Made by a program: the position numbers and the translations under genes | NCBI GenBank assembly: GCA_000611775.1 | Contig: KK106983.1 | Location: 3,313,072 to 3,377,071, forward strand | DNA length: 64,000 nucleotides | Source: Umbilicaria muhlenbergii | Lineage: Eukaryota; Ascomycota; Lecanoromycetes; Umbilicariales; Umbilicariaceae | Direction of reading: 5' to 3' | Shown here: positions 31,622-44,495 of the stretch, one piece after another | How positions within the stretch are numbered: the stretch's first letter is position 1 | How the letters are laid out: each line of letters starts with the position of its first letter | Notes under the pieces: model-generated | Told to the model about the DNA's origin: nothing | What the model saw: only the letters and a program-made list of their open reading frames with translations | Database searches by the model: none

Positions 31622-32080
31622 ACTTTTGATTGATCCAAGGGACGCATCTCAGGTATGGGCGGCTAGTACTTGGTGTTTAAGGACGGCGCAGGCGGACAGG
31701 CGATGGATCTGGATGTTGTGTACGATCTAAGTTGCTTTGTGATGATACCCCACATTTGCTACATGGGGTTCTCAAGGTGTTTGGAGCCGGATGACTCAAA
31801 GCCTGGAGGAGCAAACGAGATAGTGCCGTCGAAGTTTGGCTAATGGCTTTACGGTGGAACCACGTATCTGGTACGGGCCGTTCCCGCCATATTTCTCGAG
31901 CATTAAGCTTCACCATTGTCAGAAAATAGCTCAGAATTGAAGCTTCTGCTTTTCCTATCAACTGCTATCGCAACTGTGTAGAGTAAGATAATTACAATGA
32001 TCCAGCGCTGAAAAGACATGCACTAGCCTTGAGATCACGTAACACAAACCCGACTAAAGCGGTGGCAACCCCCAGATTCC
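31622..32080. other. Intergenic, convergent ends
   Basis: 459 bp; no supported gene. Confidence 0.6.
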
Positions 32081-33876
32081 CTAGCGGTATCCAGCATCTC
32101 CCACCACGAAGTCTCTGATGAAGGCAAAGGCCGAGGCTGGCTGATCGTGCGGCACGGCGTGCCCGGCGTGGAGGATGTGGTGGTAGGATAACCCGCGCTA
32201 GGAAGGGCGTCAGTGTTTTTGAGGCTTTACAATTCATGCTGGGATGGGTCAGAATACCTCGTAACCCCAGTTGCCAGCAACCTCGCCATCGACGGTGAAA
32301 TTCTTGTCCGGGGGCGACTGGAACCCTTGCTTGCCGCACCTGAAAGAATTGCGTAAGTCGAGAGCATGTTATCGTCGGTAGAACAAGGTCCATGATGATG
32401 ATGATGACTTACCATGTCATATTCTGAATAACCAGCTCCGTTCCTATGTGGTTGAGAAGGAAGTCGTAGTCCCCGGAGTAGAGGTGGATTGGAATGCCCG
32501 CCTCCAGGATCGAGGGGATCAGCGAATAGGCGGGTGGGGTGACTATTTCCAACGCCAGGGTGTCCAGGATTGTACTGTTGCAGTACGCGAAGGTCTTGTT
32601 GGGCGCGTGGATGGCTTCACGCACGCCTGGGAGGTTGAGGTATTCGGTAAAAGGGTTTATGTTAGGGACGTTTGCGCAAATGTATTCTATGCCGTAGACG
32701 CTGAAACTGGTGGAATATTAGTATGTCTGCTGGTCCGAGCCGAGATCGCGGTCTGGGTATCTTACCATGGCCGAGTCGCTGTCAGATAATCTGCTGCTGT
32801 AGACCATGTGGCGCATCCACCGTAGCATGCCCCGTAGATCGACGAGTTGACCGTGGCTGCGGTAGTGGGATTGATGTCGCATGAGCCTGTCGTGTTTGAC
32901 GCCTGACGCCCCTCCACACTCCGCTTGAAGTTGTCGTCTTCTGGATCACCAGGAACGACAATCTTGCTCCCTGGAGGGTACGCTAGTCCATCCAACACGT
33001 TTGTAAACCCACAGACTTGGTTGGCATCCTCGAAAGTGGTCAGAATATCGTATGGTACTTCGAGAACCAGGTTCTGCTCTTCCAGGTATTTGACAATGGT
33101 AACGTCCGTCATTGCTGCGTAGTTTCCAATAGAGCCATCTCCGATGGCAATAGATTTGAGGTTGAGCTCAAGTTCTGCCTTGTTGGCTAGTATTGCTTGT
33201 GTGAAATATGGGATCTGAGAGCTGTCAGCAGATGGATACAGTAGAAGAGCTAATACTCACGAAAACGCCTGCATAGGATTCGCCAATAAGGTGTATGTTC
33301 TTCGACTTCAAGTTGGGGAATACCTCGTAGAAGGCTCTAAGCCAATTGTAGAAGTCGGCGGTGACCTGGGCATTCGTGGTCGCTTGGTCACTTCCACCAG
33401 AGTAGCCTGTCCCCACAGGTTGATCGATGTAAACTACATTCGCCAGTTTGGTCCACGAGTATGGATTCGATTTTGGTACCGTTAGATTAGCATAGAATGC
33501 AAGAGGACTGTTCTCGGAGGCTAGGCCGTCAAGTGAGGAGCACCCGGGACCACCATTGAGCCATACTAACACTGGATTTAGCTTATGCTATCCGCAGTGT
33601 CAGGGTCCTCGTACTGATAAGGTCATCGCTCTGCGATTGATCCTCCGCGGCAAACAGCCAGAAGAAGAGCTCGTCGTCCCTGGTGCCAGTTACGGAGATC
33701 TGGCCGGCCCAGCTCTGAGGTAAGTTGAATCCGAGGTCCGGAAGATCCCCGACAGCGAACCTGGTCGCATTCGTACCCAGCAATGTGGCAATGTTCGGGG
33801 AGTTCTCCGTACCGCAAGCGATAACGAAGGTCAGGAGATGAAGGAGTGCGAATGCGACACTGGATCTTAAGTACAT
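32081..33876 (-). CDS. Secreted serine carboxypeptidase (peptidase family S10)
   Basis: Exopeptidase removing C-terminal residues, secreted or vacuolar. Exons 33876-33615, 33571-33261, 33214-32766, 32706-32413, 32339-32258 and 32197-32081 (minus strand) give 504 residues. A signal peptide occupies about 1-21 (hydrophobic VAFALLHLLTFVIA). The oxyanion/substrate loop is WLNGGPGCSSLDG. The catalytic triad is visible: Ser in GESYAG, Asp in YSGDYDFLLN, His in GHAVPHDQP. Potential N-glycosylation sites include NAT, NLT, NTT, NSS, NKT, NST, NMT and NFT. Intron 1 is only 43 bp (GTACGA...TCCAG), near the lower limit for fungal splicing; the others are 45-73 bp. There is no long propeptide as in vacuolar CPY, which favours secretion. 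Confidence 0.93.
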
Positions 33877-36756
33877 GGTTAAGAGCCTTTGAACTGATTT
33901 TGTGCGGGTGAGAGGATGGATGAAGCAAGGTCAAGGTGATCAGTTGTCCAACTTAAACCATGAACCTATTGTTAACAAAATTGGTTGCGGGAGCATACTG
34001 ATGCGACTAAGCTATATGAGATATTCAATAAAGCAGAAGGTAAGCAGACAATAGAAGTAAGATGAAACATCTCGGAGATCTGAAGAGGTTGAGAGACAAG
34101 TTCCCGAGTAATTCACAAGTGCTATGACAAAGTCTCATCACGGATACCATTACCTCTGTTCACTCCCTATTAGTTATTTTTGGTCAATTACTCTTCTCTT
34201 CGCTTTGGGTTGAGCCTTCCATCTATGGCCTTGCGAACTCGCCACGAACAGTAGTCGTATCCCCATGTAGGAGTATAAATGTCGATTGCGAACATATCCT
34301 CAGCTTCTGCGTGGGATCTGCTCGCGCACACCATAGACTCGGGCAGCATCAGGCGAAGCGTCCAAATAAGTGGTAATCTAAGAGCATGAGTAATCCGGGG
34401 GACCCTCAACAGCTAAACAGATAAGAAACAACGCTTGTCTTTCAGTAATGGCAAGAGGGCAGTGCTAGAGGCTAAAGCTTTTCGAAATTTTCCTCGTTGA
34501 TAGATTATCAAGAAGGGGCCTCCTCGTCGGAAGACTGCTATTGCTCTCATGGCATCCAGGTGATCCACAGGTATCATCGTTGAAAAGCTTTACCCTAGGT
34601 TTGCTTGAGGTGTTGGACACAGCTGGAGCTGGGTCAATATGTCGAGATGATGACGAAACGACTATCAAGACGAAATGCAGGGCTATGAGCAGATCACCAT
34701 TCAGGCGCTATTGGCTTGTCGTTGTTTACGGGACCGAGGAAACGAGGGATCGTCGAAGAGGGTCTAAGGTTTCGCGAAACAAGGCGAACAAGGCGACCAC
34801 TGAGTGTACCAGTAGTGCTAAGGCAACAGATACCTCTACTTCTTCAACTTCACATAGACCACGCAACCTGTCACCTAGACACATAATTGAGACGTTACTC
34901 TTCTACGGAATCTATGCGTCGATAACCATTCCTGGTGTCAATGACATCTATGTCGTCTCGACTCCAAGGAAAAATCCAGGAGACCGCCTCACTTTGGAAA
35001 GGTTATCGGTGATTCCTTACCTGCTCTGGTGATCAATCCAGCGCAGGCATGATCCTCCACGGAGTCGGGAGAGCATCTTGGCTCCAGCTGAGGATAGCAC
35101 TGGCATGGCGGCATGATTGCTGCCGATACGACGGAACACCGCTGCCACTGCCGCTGCCGCTCTAAGCGGGTTCTAGGGCCTTGATTCTACTAATATTAAT
35201 GTGGTGCACGCAATCGTCTTCACTCTACCAATACCGTGAAGGCTGATTAAGCCCCATCCTCTATGACCATCATCCTTGGACGAAACGTTACGCCAGTCTT
35301 CCTGTCGATGGATCAGGGCGTGAGCCACTCGGTCCGATTCGGGTACCGAAGCATCCTCACATTCACAACCCGCGGTTACAGGTGCTCAAGATGATCTGGT
35401 TTGCTTCATTTCCAGCATCTTAGACCTCGGTATCACTCCCGTACGCCGGATCCCGGGTTCGCCAGAACGGGTGGGCCCAAAGACGAATGACGCACTTCAA
35501 CTGCGTGGTTGATACCGTATCCAAGCAATTCTAGGAGCCGTGGAAAGGCTTTCACATCGCAATCGCCATAGGGACAACACACTTGACAGCTTCGGGTAGG
35601 GAAGCACAGCTGCCTCAATATAGTTGTGAGGACTGCGGGTGAAACAATAGGCTTTGGCCCGTGTGCGACAGGCTTACGGCCGGAGCCGACGTTGACAAAT
35701 TGCAGGAAGGCACGCTTCGAACGCCCAGGGCAGGAGACGCTGCATCCTCTTGTCAAAGGAAGAACTCTGGCGTCGTAGCTGGCGACGCTGTCTTATAACC
35801 AGGGCGACAGGCCCTGCATATAATGATATCAGACCCAGGGCTTGTGTCAGCCTCAATCTCGGGGGGCTTTTCCCGGGGGTAACACTTCCTTATCCCTGAT
35901 CGACGTCGGAAACAAGTGAATCCACGTCCAGTCACGGCTTCAGCAAGCTCAGCCTCATTTTCCCACTCAGCAGGATCATGAATAGAGTCTTTAACATGAT
36001 AAGGCAAACATGATTTCTGTTATTTCCGCTTCGCATTCTTCCCCCACAGATAGCGATTCCTGTCTTGCCCAGGTTGTACAACTTCATAAGATCTGTTGCC
36101 AGTACGCTTGGTGTACGAAAGTACTGCTGCCCTGGCTGCTTTGCTCATAGGTATGCTTGCTCCGTGGGAGCTTTGTCGTCGGCTGTCTACCATAGCGTCT
36201 GGACATTCTGTAGCGCCCTGATCATAGAATCGTGCGTTCCGTACGAACAAAGAGTGTTTGCATAAATCGCAAGCGGAACGACACGTTTCTTGTACCACAT
36301 ACCAATCATCAAACTACTCCAACACAAAAAACCCCATATCCCAACCGCTATCTATAGCTGTACCTTTAAGCTAACACTGTGCCCAGCTTCACTGCAATAC
36401 CATTAAAACATCAATTCCGGCGCCGCGCGACTATCGACGAATCCTTCCTGCCCTAGAACTAGCCTAGCGTCGGCCCCTTGTCACTACTCTGTATCTTCCA
36501 GTCGCGGTCTTGGCCGTCAAGCGCGCTATTGAAGCACGTGGCATTTCGCAAGCTGGGAGCATACTCGATATCTTAACGTGAAGCAAGCGCAGAGGCTAAA
36601 GTAGAAGTCATTGATATTTTTCATCTGCCTCCTTCGTTTACTTGATAAGAAGGTGCCTTTTCGTTATCAGGTTGCTGCTGAGGAACCCCCTGATACTTGG
36701 GTTTAAGACTGCCACTTGATAAGGTGGTTCGAGAGCAGCCTGAGTCGGACATACGA
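33877..36756. other. Gene-poor 2.9-kb region
   Basis: The largest gap in the window. Several frames of 80-160 codons exist (34541-35032 plus; 35433-35756, 35753-36007 and 36020-36298 minus), but none has a recognisable domain or convincing splice joins. A short (CTGCCG)n-like patch lies at about 35138-35161. The three consecutive minus frames at 35433-36298 are the best place to look for an unannotated small gene. Confidence 0.45.
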
Positions 36757-38833
36757 ATGTGTCACTCTTCTGAGAAGCCAGCTCGCACTCTCCGTCCTCA
36801 CGCGCAAGAGGGGTTTAGGAGTATCACGGAGGGGCACCAGCAAAACGACAAGCTCAAACGTAGTGAACCAAGTCAACATCCTCGTCGCCATGATTTGCAA
36901 AAGTCCAACACCCGTGGGAAGGACATTAAAGCCCGACGACCGACAACAGCGCCAATACAATGTATTTCAGATCACCGAACGTGGGACAGATCAATATCAC
37001 CAGAAGGTCTTGCGGAGTTTCTCACAAGCGGGGAGCTAGAACGTTTTAGACTGGAATCGGAGGCCTTGGGGTCCCTCTGGTCAGCCGATATAAGTCTTGA
37101 CCCGCCCGTCACCAAGGCATCGCTGGGCGAGCTGGACCTAGTCAGAATCATGAACGATCCTAAACTCAGGCACGATCTCAATTTCGAACGCGAAGTGGCA
37201 TTTAGACCAAATCTGTACGGCTCAAAAGGAAAAGAGAAAATACGGCATGCCAGAGAATACTGGGAGGCTCTGGTTGTGGAGCTTGCGGTATACATCGTAC
37301 GTTGTCACCGAGTTTCTAAAACTCCGTCGGTCTTGTCGAGTTGGCTGCTTAGGCCTGCGTTAATATCGAACCTACGATGGAGACTGCCTCGGTTATTCGA
37401 AACGATTCGAGATATATTGAAGACTCTCGTCCCCGCACCGGAGTGGGCCGCAGTGGACCAGCGACTCGACATCGACTTGCTCATGCAGGAACTCGACCAC
37501 GGTTCTTGCGACCTTACGGCTCTTAGCGAATGGCTTGGAAGACTTTTGTTAGGCTCATGCTCGCCACTCCGTGACCCGTTCGTTACCGAGATGGTTTCGA
37601 GAATAAAGCAAGGTGTGGAGCTTAATAACGCACGCACACTGGTGGACGGTCTCAAGTTATTATTTGGGATACTAGAGACAATGAAACTGGTGAGCACCTG
37701 CATTGTTGTAGCTGTTGAGCATTCAAGGTTAATGAGTACAGGATGTCGCCAATCATCAGATTCGATATCTTCGGCTACTTATGGTGGACGACACTGTAGA
37801 CTTTGAGCAGAAATATTTTTTGTGGATTATGTCGAGTAACTCTGCGGCATTGGACCTTCCCCATGCTTGTGCTTGGTACGGTAGGGTATGCGCCAATGGC
37901 TGCCTGGAAGAGCTCAATGGGGAATCTAGAATGACCACATTTGTAAAGTCTATCATCGAACTCATCCTCACCACTGGCGAAAGCTTCCCTTCAACGTTCA
38001 TGTTTGACTATGAACGCCTTCAGAATGTGCGCTCGGATTTTCGTTCTTGCGTCTACCAAGCAATATGCATTCAAGTCTTTGAATATTCATTGTGCCCAGA
38101 GGGTCGGGTCTTCTTACCTTCTCAAAACTGCGATAGTCTATTGAAGCGGATCATGAGCGTTGTGGGGCCCGATATGTCAACACACAGTTGGGCGAGAAAC
38201 GCAAGTGCTGTAGCGTTGGAGATCTTAAGAGAAGTCTACACACTATGTAGTTTCGAGGGTCTACCAGACGAGACTTTGCTCGAGCAAACAGAAAACAGCT
38301 TACGGCAACGTTGGGATTTCAACTCGGCTGCTTACGAAGACGTCGAAAATGACCTGTATAGCAGGCTTGAGGTTCTGGTCAAGCAAGAAATCGAAGCAGT
38401 CGAGCACTTGACGCCGCTACAGGGCCTCAACTATGTACACCCTGGGCCTTGCGACTCCAACACAGAAGAGGACAATGACCCACTGCTCAGCATTGCAAGG
38501 CGCATCGCACACATCGGCGTCCTCCACTGGCGCGTTTGGGCTCCGATACTATACGAGCAACAGCACGCCAACAACTTCTCAAGATCCGGTATGGGGGCGA
38601 TAACTGTGAACTTGCCAAACAGCGCCGCGACTTCATCAGAGACAAGCTTCGGAAGTCTGCGGGAGGAGTGGCCGAGAGACACTGCTAAAGAATTTGACAA
38701 GGCAGACGACAGACCAGAAATTTTCAAACAACAGGAGGTGGATCTTGAAGGCGACTTTTTCGAAAACAGATCAGACCAGTCCGAACTCGTGGCAGAGCTG
38801 AATAACTGTTCCATATCAATACCCAAGTCATGA
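36757..38833 (+). CDS. TCP11/SOK1-family regulator
   Basis: T-complex protein 11 family; the yeast member Sok1 suppresses loss of cAMP-dependent kinase. Exons 36757-37689 and 37742-38833 give 674 residues, joined by a 52-bp intron (GTGAGC...TACAG). Residues 1-95 are basic and disordered. The Tcp11 domain runs from about 100 to 600: PPVTKASLGELDLVRIM, HDLNFEREVAFRPNLYG, HAREYWEALVVELAVYI, LRDPFVTEMVSRI, then the second exon with RYLRLLMVDDTVDFEQKY and VLHWRVWAPILY. The C-terminus is polar. The start is the first ATG in the frame; an additional upstream exon cannot be excluded. No membrane segment or signal peptide. Confidence 0.88.
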
Positions 38834-40051
38834 GCTCTTACCGGGATACCTTAGCCTTCAACATCTGTTCCATCACTCCCAATGTTGTTCGAATATGGCT
38901 ACACAAGTGTGACGATACTCTCTGTCATCTACAGGCAATCGGTCTTGGAGAGAGCCGGAAAATTCTTGGTGCGTGTCTGGACAGTGATGAATGCCAATCG
39001 ATTTAGGATTTTGCATGGCGCGTTAGACGTTTGCAGCCTATTTGCCCGGAGGATAGGTGTCCGAGGCTAATTGTTGGCGAATCTTGTTGGCAAAACTGTG
39101 TGTATGTTAGAGGCCGGTCGTATGTTGTGTCACAGAACTGTCATTTGTGAAATATTCCCGACTTTTATGTAGTAGAAATCCAACTTCAAAAAGTTCTATA
39201 CATTTGTGGCTCTAATGCACTATAGTCTTAGAACGACACTGACATCGAAGCAGGCCGTAGAGAACAAACAAGAGCATCTTCCCCAAAACTCCTGGCCTTG
39301 GTCTTCATAGTCTAGAATAGAGGGATATCAGCACCCATACACTCCCACCACCCCACCACCACCACCCCCAACTCATCTCCCACGAAGCCCCCCAACCCTT
39401 GATCTCAAGGCCCTCTCAAGGCCTGAGCCTCACTCCCACGCCACCCCTCAAACCGCCCCACTCAAAGCAAACCATGTATGCCAAAAAGCGAACCCGACAA
39501 GCCCACAAGAGACCGCGAAACGTTCTCGGGCGATCGTCGGGATTATGAAAGGCTCAAGTAAGTTCTCCGTCTGCTCGGGAATGTGCACTAGAAACTGAAT
39601 ATGGTGTGTGGGTTCTAGGTCAAGGGTATGTTGAGGACGTTTGACAATAATATGTGGAAAGAAAAGAAGAGAAGGGGTTAGGAGGAGGAAAATTGGTAGG
39701 AGGTGTGGTGGGACTAAGCGAGGCTAGCTGGTTTGGGATGGCGTGTGGGGTCTCAGGCATTTGGACGAAGAAGTGGCAGTCTCCGGCAGGGAATCCTCTT
39801 GGTGATACAAAAATGAAAGCAATATAGGAAGATCCTTAGAGTGGATATTGTAGTGTTCAATGCTTTGTACCATCTCTGCGTTGAGCATTCCCTAAAATCT
39901 GTCTTGGGCTTCAAAGTACTCGAGGGGACCCCATACTGAGGACCGCCACTTATTCGTCCACACGCCTGGCGTGGATGTGTAAAGTATAGGATATCATTTT
40001 ACTATGAGTATTCTAACAACTTGTGCAGGTCAAATGCGCTGTGTTTCGAAA
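38834..40051. other. Intergenic, convergent ends
   Basis: 1218 bp. It includes a CCACC-rich low-complexity stretch at about 39343-39375. Short frames only (38882-39070 plus). Nothing supported. Confidence 0.5.
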
Positions 40052-41362
40052 CTATAGCGAACTGTGTTTGGGAATGTCTCCTGACATCGGTGGAGGCGAT
40101 GGTCCCGGTACCTCATCAATAGTCTTGATATCGATACACTTCCTTCCATTCATCTTACGCTTTAGATCGCTGCTTGCTGGGTAGACTACAGAAGAAAATC
40201 GATCAGCGTCTATCCAGAAACACTAGATTGGGGTTACTCACCAACACGCCGCAACCTGTTTGGCGACCCGAGTGGCTGGAACGACTTTAATCCCATCCAC
40301 GGGTCCAGACGCATGTGATCCTCCCAGAAAGTCCTGAACTCCGCGTTGAAGGAGTCCTGCTTTGGGATGACTAGCTTGGCCACCGTCTGCCATGGGTACT
40401 TCTCTGGATCCCATACTTTACCCGCGTTTTCAACGGGCTGGTCTTCAAGGTTTTCGCACAACTGGACTTGGAACAAATACTCGGCGTCATGATTCTCGTG
40501 GAAGTTGCTCACCCATCGATGCAAGATGTCCGAACCGTCCTCCGGCTTTACTGTCTCTTCGTAAAGCTTCTTTTGCGTTTCGGTACTCGGTACGAGACAG
40601 TATTTGACCACATAATCCCCAAAGCGGTAGGCTGTCTGAGAGTATTGTCGGGTAGATTCCAGGTGGGTGTTTCGAACGGTGTCGCGGAACTTTTGCAAGT
40701 CGGTGTCCGGTCGTGCTTCCAGGTGTTTATAAAGCTCGGGTTGGTCATTGCCATATTTGATCCGGAGATCGATGATCTCACGGGTGGTTTTGGCATCGGC
40801 CAAGTCTAAAGCTGGGGTGGAGTTGAATTCGATGTCGTGGGTTGGGAGGTCTTTCCCGGCATCGAACATCTCCCCCTCGACATTGAAGACTTTTATTCCA
40901 AAGCCGCGCGGTTGAGGGATCCGGTCCTGAGATTTCGTTAGCTCTAGCCAGCCCTCTACGCCGGCGGCACTTTACATCCAAACCTGCGTCACCAGGCTCG
41001 CTGCTGTAACGGCACACAACTGGATATTCCGCGCCGTGATCGAACAAGGTCTGCTTCAGATGCTTAGGCAGGTCGTTCGGGACAATGAGCTTGCCCTTAA
41101 CGACTCCCTGTGTCCTCGCATGCGTGCCTTTGAGTCAATCAGCTGAGCAAGCATAGAGAGTGTCGCCTAGGAGGGGCTTACCCCCAAACGCGTGGCGGTG
41201 CTGGTTGTACATGGCTCGTTGAATTGCATTGATTTGCTCAGCCACGGCCTTGATGTCTTCTTCTTCATGAGGTTGTATCTTCTCCACTCCCTCCGCATCC
41301 CAGCGGATGTACTTCCTACCCTCAAGGGCGGCCTCGTCGCCTTTCTTGTTCGAGATATCCAT
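40052..41362 (-). CDS. Catalase-like haem protein (minimal catalase/SrpA type)
   Basis: Compact relative of haem catalases that lacks the C-terminal lobe; relatives act as catalase, peroxidase or oxylipin enzymes. Exons 41362-41182, 41127-40976, 40926-40242 and 40185-40052 (minus strand) give 383 residues. Visible landmarks: distal His in GTHARTQGVVKG, the RYSSEPGDAGLDDRIPQPRG loop, HDIEFNSTPALDL, and near the end PLGSPNRLRRVVYPASS, where the Tyr fits the proximal haem ligand of R-x3-Y. That last motif is split by intron 3 (40186-40241). No signal peptide; no obvious peroxisomal SKL end. A TATATAA box (41438-41444) lies about 75 bp upstream. The actual reaction cannot be told from sequence. 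Confidence 0.87.
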
Positions 41363-42030
41363 GGCTAAGTGGTAAAGATAAATGTACAGGAGCACTTATA
41401 GAATGTTTTCCAATGGAAAATGAGCGCATAATAGTCATTATATAGAAGCGCATCAGCAACGAAGTAGGTGAAGATGGTGGGGCTCTGGGTAGCAAAATGC
41501 GGGGTTAACTTTCACCGGATCAGTATGCTTAAGGGAAAGCACGGCCGCAGTTCGATCTTGTAAAGCAATAGAGGCCCATCATTGGTGGAAACGACTTCGA
41601 TGAAATGTAGATGTAGATTCTAGCCCCCGCAGACAGGGTCAAGGCCCCCCCAAGGCCCCCCCAAGATCTCCAGTTGCGTTGAGCATTATGCTTCTTCGGG
41701 TAGAAGGGTAGATGGAGGAGTGGAGAGAGGCAGATTGCACTGAGCAATTCCAAATCCACACTTAGACGCACGTGCAAACGCTCCTCGAACCGATAACCAA
41801 GGGCACCAGGATCGCACAGTAGTCTGCACGGGGTCCGCAAGATGAAAGCAGGCGGTTGGTCACTCCAGGGCCCGTTGGAAGCCATTTCAGGGTCTGGGTC
41901 TCTAGGAAGCCTCAAAGTCGGGCCAGTCTCAGGGGTGCCCTTCCTCCGCTCGGCAGAAGCCGCTAGTGTGACCGACGAATTGCTGAGAGAGACACGATGA
42001 ACAGCACCTAAGTTGGATAACCGATGCACA
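41363..42030. other. Divergent spacer catalase-like / RUD3
   Basis: 668 bp holding both promoters. A minus-strand frame at 41529-42104 covers much of it but shows no family features and overlaps RUD3 exon 1. Confidence 0.55.
41438..41444 (-). promoter_or_regulatory. TATA box of the catalase-like gene
   Basis: TATATAA on the minus strand, 76-82 bp upstream of the start codon at 41362. Good TATA boxes are uncommon in this window and often mark stress-induced genes in fungi. Confidence 0.55.
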
Positions 42031-44038
42031 ATGTCAACTGTCGGGACCTTAGATCCTTCACAAAGCTCTGCCCCAGGTACGTTGTCCATGTTGGGGAAAT
42101 ACAAATGTTATTGCCCCGTGGTACAATGAATCAAGAGCTGCGCTGACCGGATTACGCGGCCTCTAGCATCAAAGGGCAAGAAGCACAGAAAGAAAAAAAG
42201 AGCTGGTAAGGTCGAAGAAAATGGGGATGCGGGGAAGACGAACGGCGCGGGCAAGGATTTGGACGTTGAAGGCAACAATGGCGAAGACGAAGAGCCTGAG
42301 ACGCCTTCCGGACCCGTACAACCAGACACCCCACAAGAGCCATCCGCTCCTAGCCCTACAACCGACGGGAAAAACGGTGCTGCCGTTGATGAGCCACCGA
42401 CTCTTGAAAACGCCGTCAGCAATGGAGCTGACGATGAAGGCGTCGGAGATACAATAGCGAAGGCGGATCCTATAGTCCCCAACCAGCCAAATGGAGTCTC
42501 TCACCACTCCTCGACGTCCTCTTCATCGGACACAGAAGCAAGGCTGGAAGCATTAGCAAGAGACAGATACGCACTTACGGAGGAAGTTGCAGAGCTGCGA
42601 CGATCGCTCGAAGAGATCCAGAATAAGCATCAAGAAGAGCTAGGCGGGGTGCGGGATCAGCTTGAAGAAGCACAGGGCGAAAAAGAACATGCCGAGAGCA
42701 AGTACCAGGATTTGCTTGGAAAGGTCGGCACCATCAGATCGCAGCTCGGGGAGCGGTTGAAGGCAGATGCCGTATGTCACACAGCACTATTTGTGGAATA
42801 TTAGAACTAATCTCTTATCCAGGCAGACTTGGCACAGGCTCGGAGTCGGATTGAAGAACTGGAGGAGCAAAATGACAATTTGAGAGAGGAAAGCGAGGCT
42901 CGGTCAGCTGAATTGGCAACGCTTGCGGAGGAGGGAGAACAAAGGTCGAAAGAGCTGTCAAGCCTTCGTAATCGGACCAATCTGTCACAGCAGAATTGGG
43001 CCAAAGAACGAGATGACCTGATCCAAAGAGAGGCTTTTGCTAGAGAGGAGTTTGAGGCAGCCAAGCAGGCCATGCAAGACTGGGAGGTCCTGGCGATGGA
43101 GGAACGATCCATTCGGGAGAACCTTACAGAACGGGTTTCGGACCTTGAAGAACAAGTTACAAGCCATCGAGAGGCGTACGAAAAAGCGGCCTCAGAGCGA
43201 GACAGCCAATCGTTGACGGTGGATGGATTGCAGCGAGCATTACGGGAGATACAGGATGGTTTGTCTGCTCAATCCCCTCCTGCAGATCACATCTAATCCG
43301 TGGTACTAGCCCGCAAACAAGAATTGCGTGAGCTGGTTGAGAACTCGCAGACGCAGATCGAGAGCTTGAGAAAGCAGCTTGAGGAAGTCGAATCTCGGGC
43401 GGGGGAGTCAAGCACTGCACTCGAGTCCGCTCAGAAAGAGCTCGAAAGAGCCTTGCCATTTGAAAAGGAGGTCAAGGAGAAGAATCTCTTGATTGGGAAG
43501 CTCCGGCATGAGGCTGTGATACTTAACGACCACTTGACGAAGGCTCTAAGGTTCTTAAAGAAGGGTAAACCCGAGGATAATATTGACAAGTGAGTCAAAA
43601 TGAGGATTTGATTATCGAGAAGGTCTAATAAGGGCAGACAACTCGTGACTAACCATTTCCTTCACTTTCTTACGCTCGATCGCTCGGACCCGAAGAAATT
43701 TCAGATTCTGCAGATTATCGCAGCATTGCTTGGCTGGACCGATGGTACGTTCGCTTTTCTGCACCAGCATATCCCAACGGTGGCTAAGTAAGGCAGAACA
43801 ACGAGAGCAAGCTGGTCTTGCCCGACCCGGCGCTTCGAATCCTAATCTAAGGGCTCCAATCTCGCCGTGGCATCGAACGCCCAGTACTCCATCACTGTCG
43901 ACGGATTTCTTCCCGGACAGCGGCAGTAGTAAAGAATCCGTGGCTGAGCTATGGGCAAACTTCTTGGAGCAGGAAGCTCAAGAGGGTGCAAAAACTTCAA
44001 GGTCAACTAGCATTTCAAGTACAGCGAAGCCAACATGA
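42031..44038 (+). CDS. RUD3: Rud3-type golgin with GRAB domain
   Basis: Cis-Golgi tether related to GMAP-210. Exons 42031-42076, 42167-42771, 42823-43258, 43310-43589, 43638-43744 and 43797-44038 give 571 residues. Exon 1 encodes MSTVGTLDPSQSSAP and joins over a 90-bp intron to a Lys-rich stretch (SKGKKHRKKKRAGK). Residues about 15-165 are acidic and disordered. About 165-450 form a long coiled coil (for example RRSLEEIQNKHQEEL, DLAQARSRIEELEEQ, SLRKQLEEVESRA). The GRAB domain, which binds Arf1, is at about 456-505: LVTNHFLHFL, KKFQILQIIAALLGWTDEQ, REQAGLARPG. A Ser/Pro tail follows. Five introns of 48-90 bp, all canonical. The GRAB motif separates it from GRIP-domain golgins. Confidence 0.92.
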
Positions 44039-44495
44039 GCTCGTCCTGCCACTTTTCACTTTGTCATGTATTACGACGGGCATCGGGCGCGCATTTCGGA
44101 CTACCCAAGGTGGATGTGTATCTCGATTTTTATAGACGGCAGGCTTTAGGGCTATGCAGCTGTTGGCCATGCATCATCATTACCAACCTCACTTGACAAC
44201 GAAAATACCATTGTAGAACAATGTGATTGCCCTAGTTTGTCCGCGGCTAGGCCCGCCACTAGGGCATCACGGGGGTAGTCAGGGATACGAAAGGTCGATC
44301 TGCCGTTCACCGCCTTGCCGAGTTCTGCCAGTATCGATAAACCCAATTCCAAAACTCCAGTTCCACACACTCTCGTATTTATAGCCCCCTTCCCCTATGT
44401 TTCTTCGCCCCTCAAAGCCTCTGACCAGTTTCCTTGTTCCTTTACGACCGCTGCCACCCTCCTTTTCGCTCTCCCACACTTGCAGACCATTCGCA
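44039..44495. other. Intergenic
   Basis: 457 bp between co-directional RUD3 and guanylate kinase; no gene seen. Confidence 0.6.
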
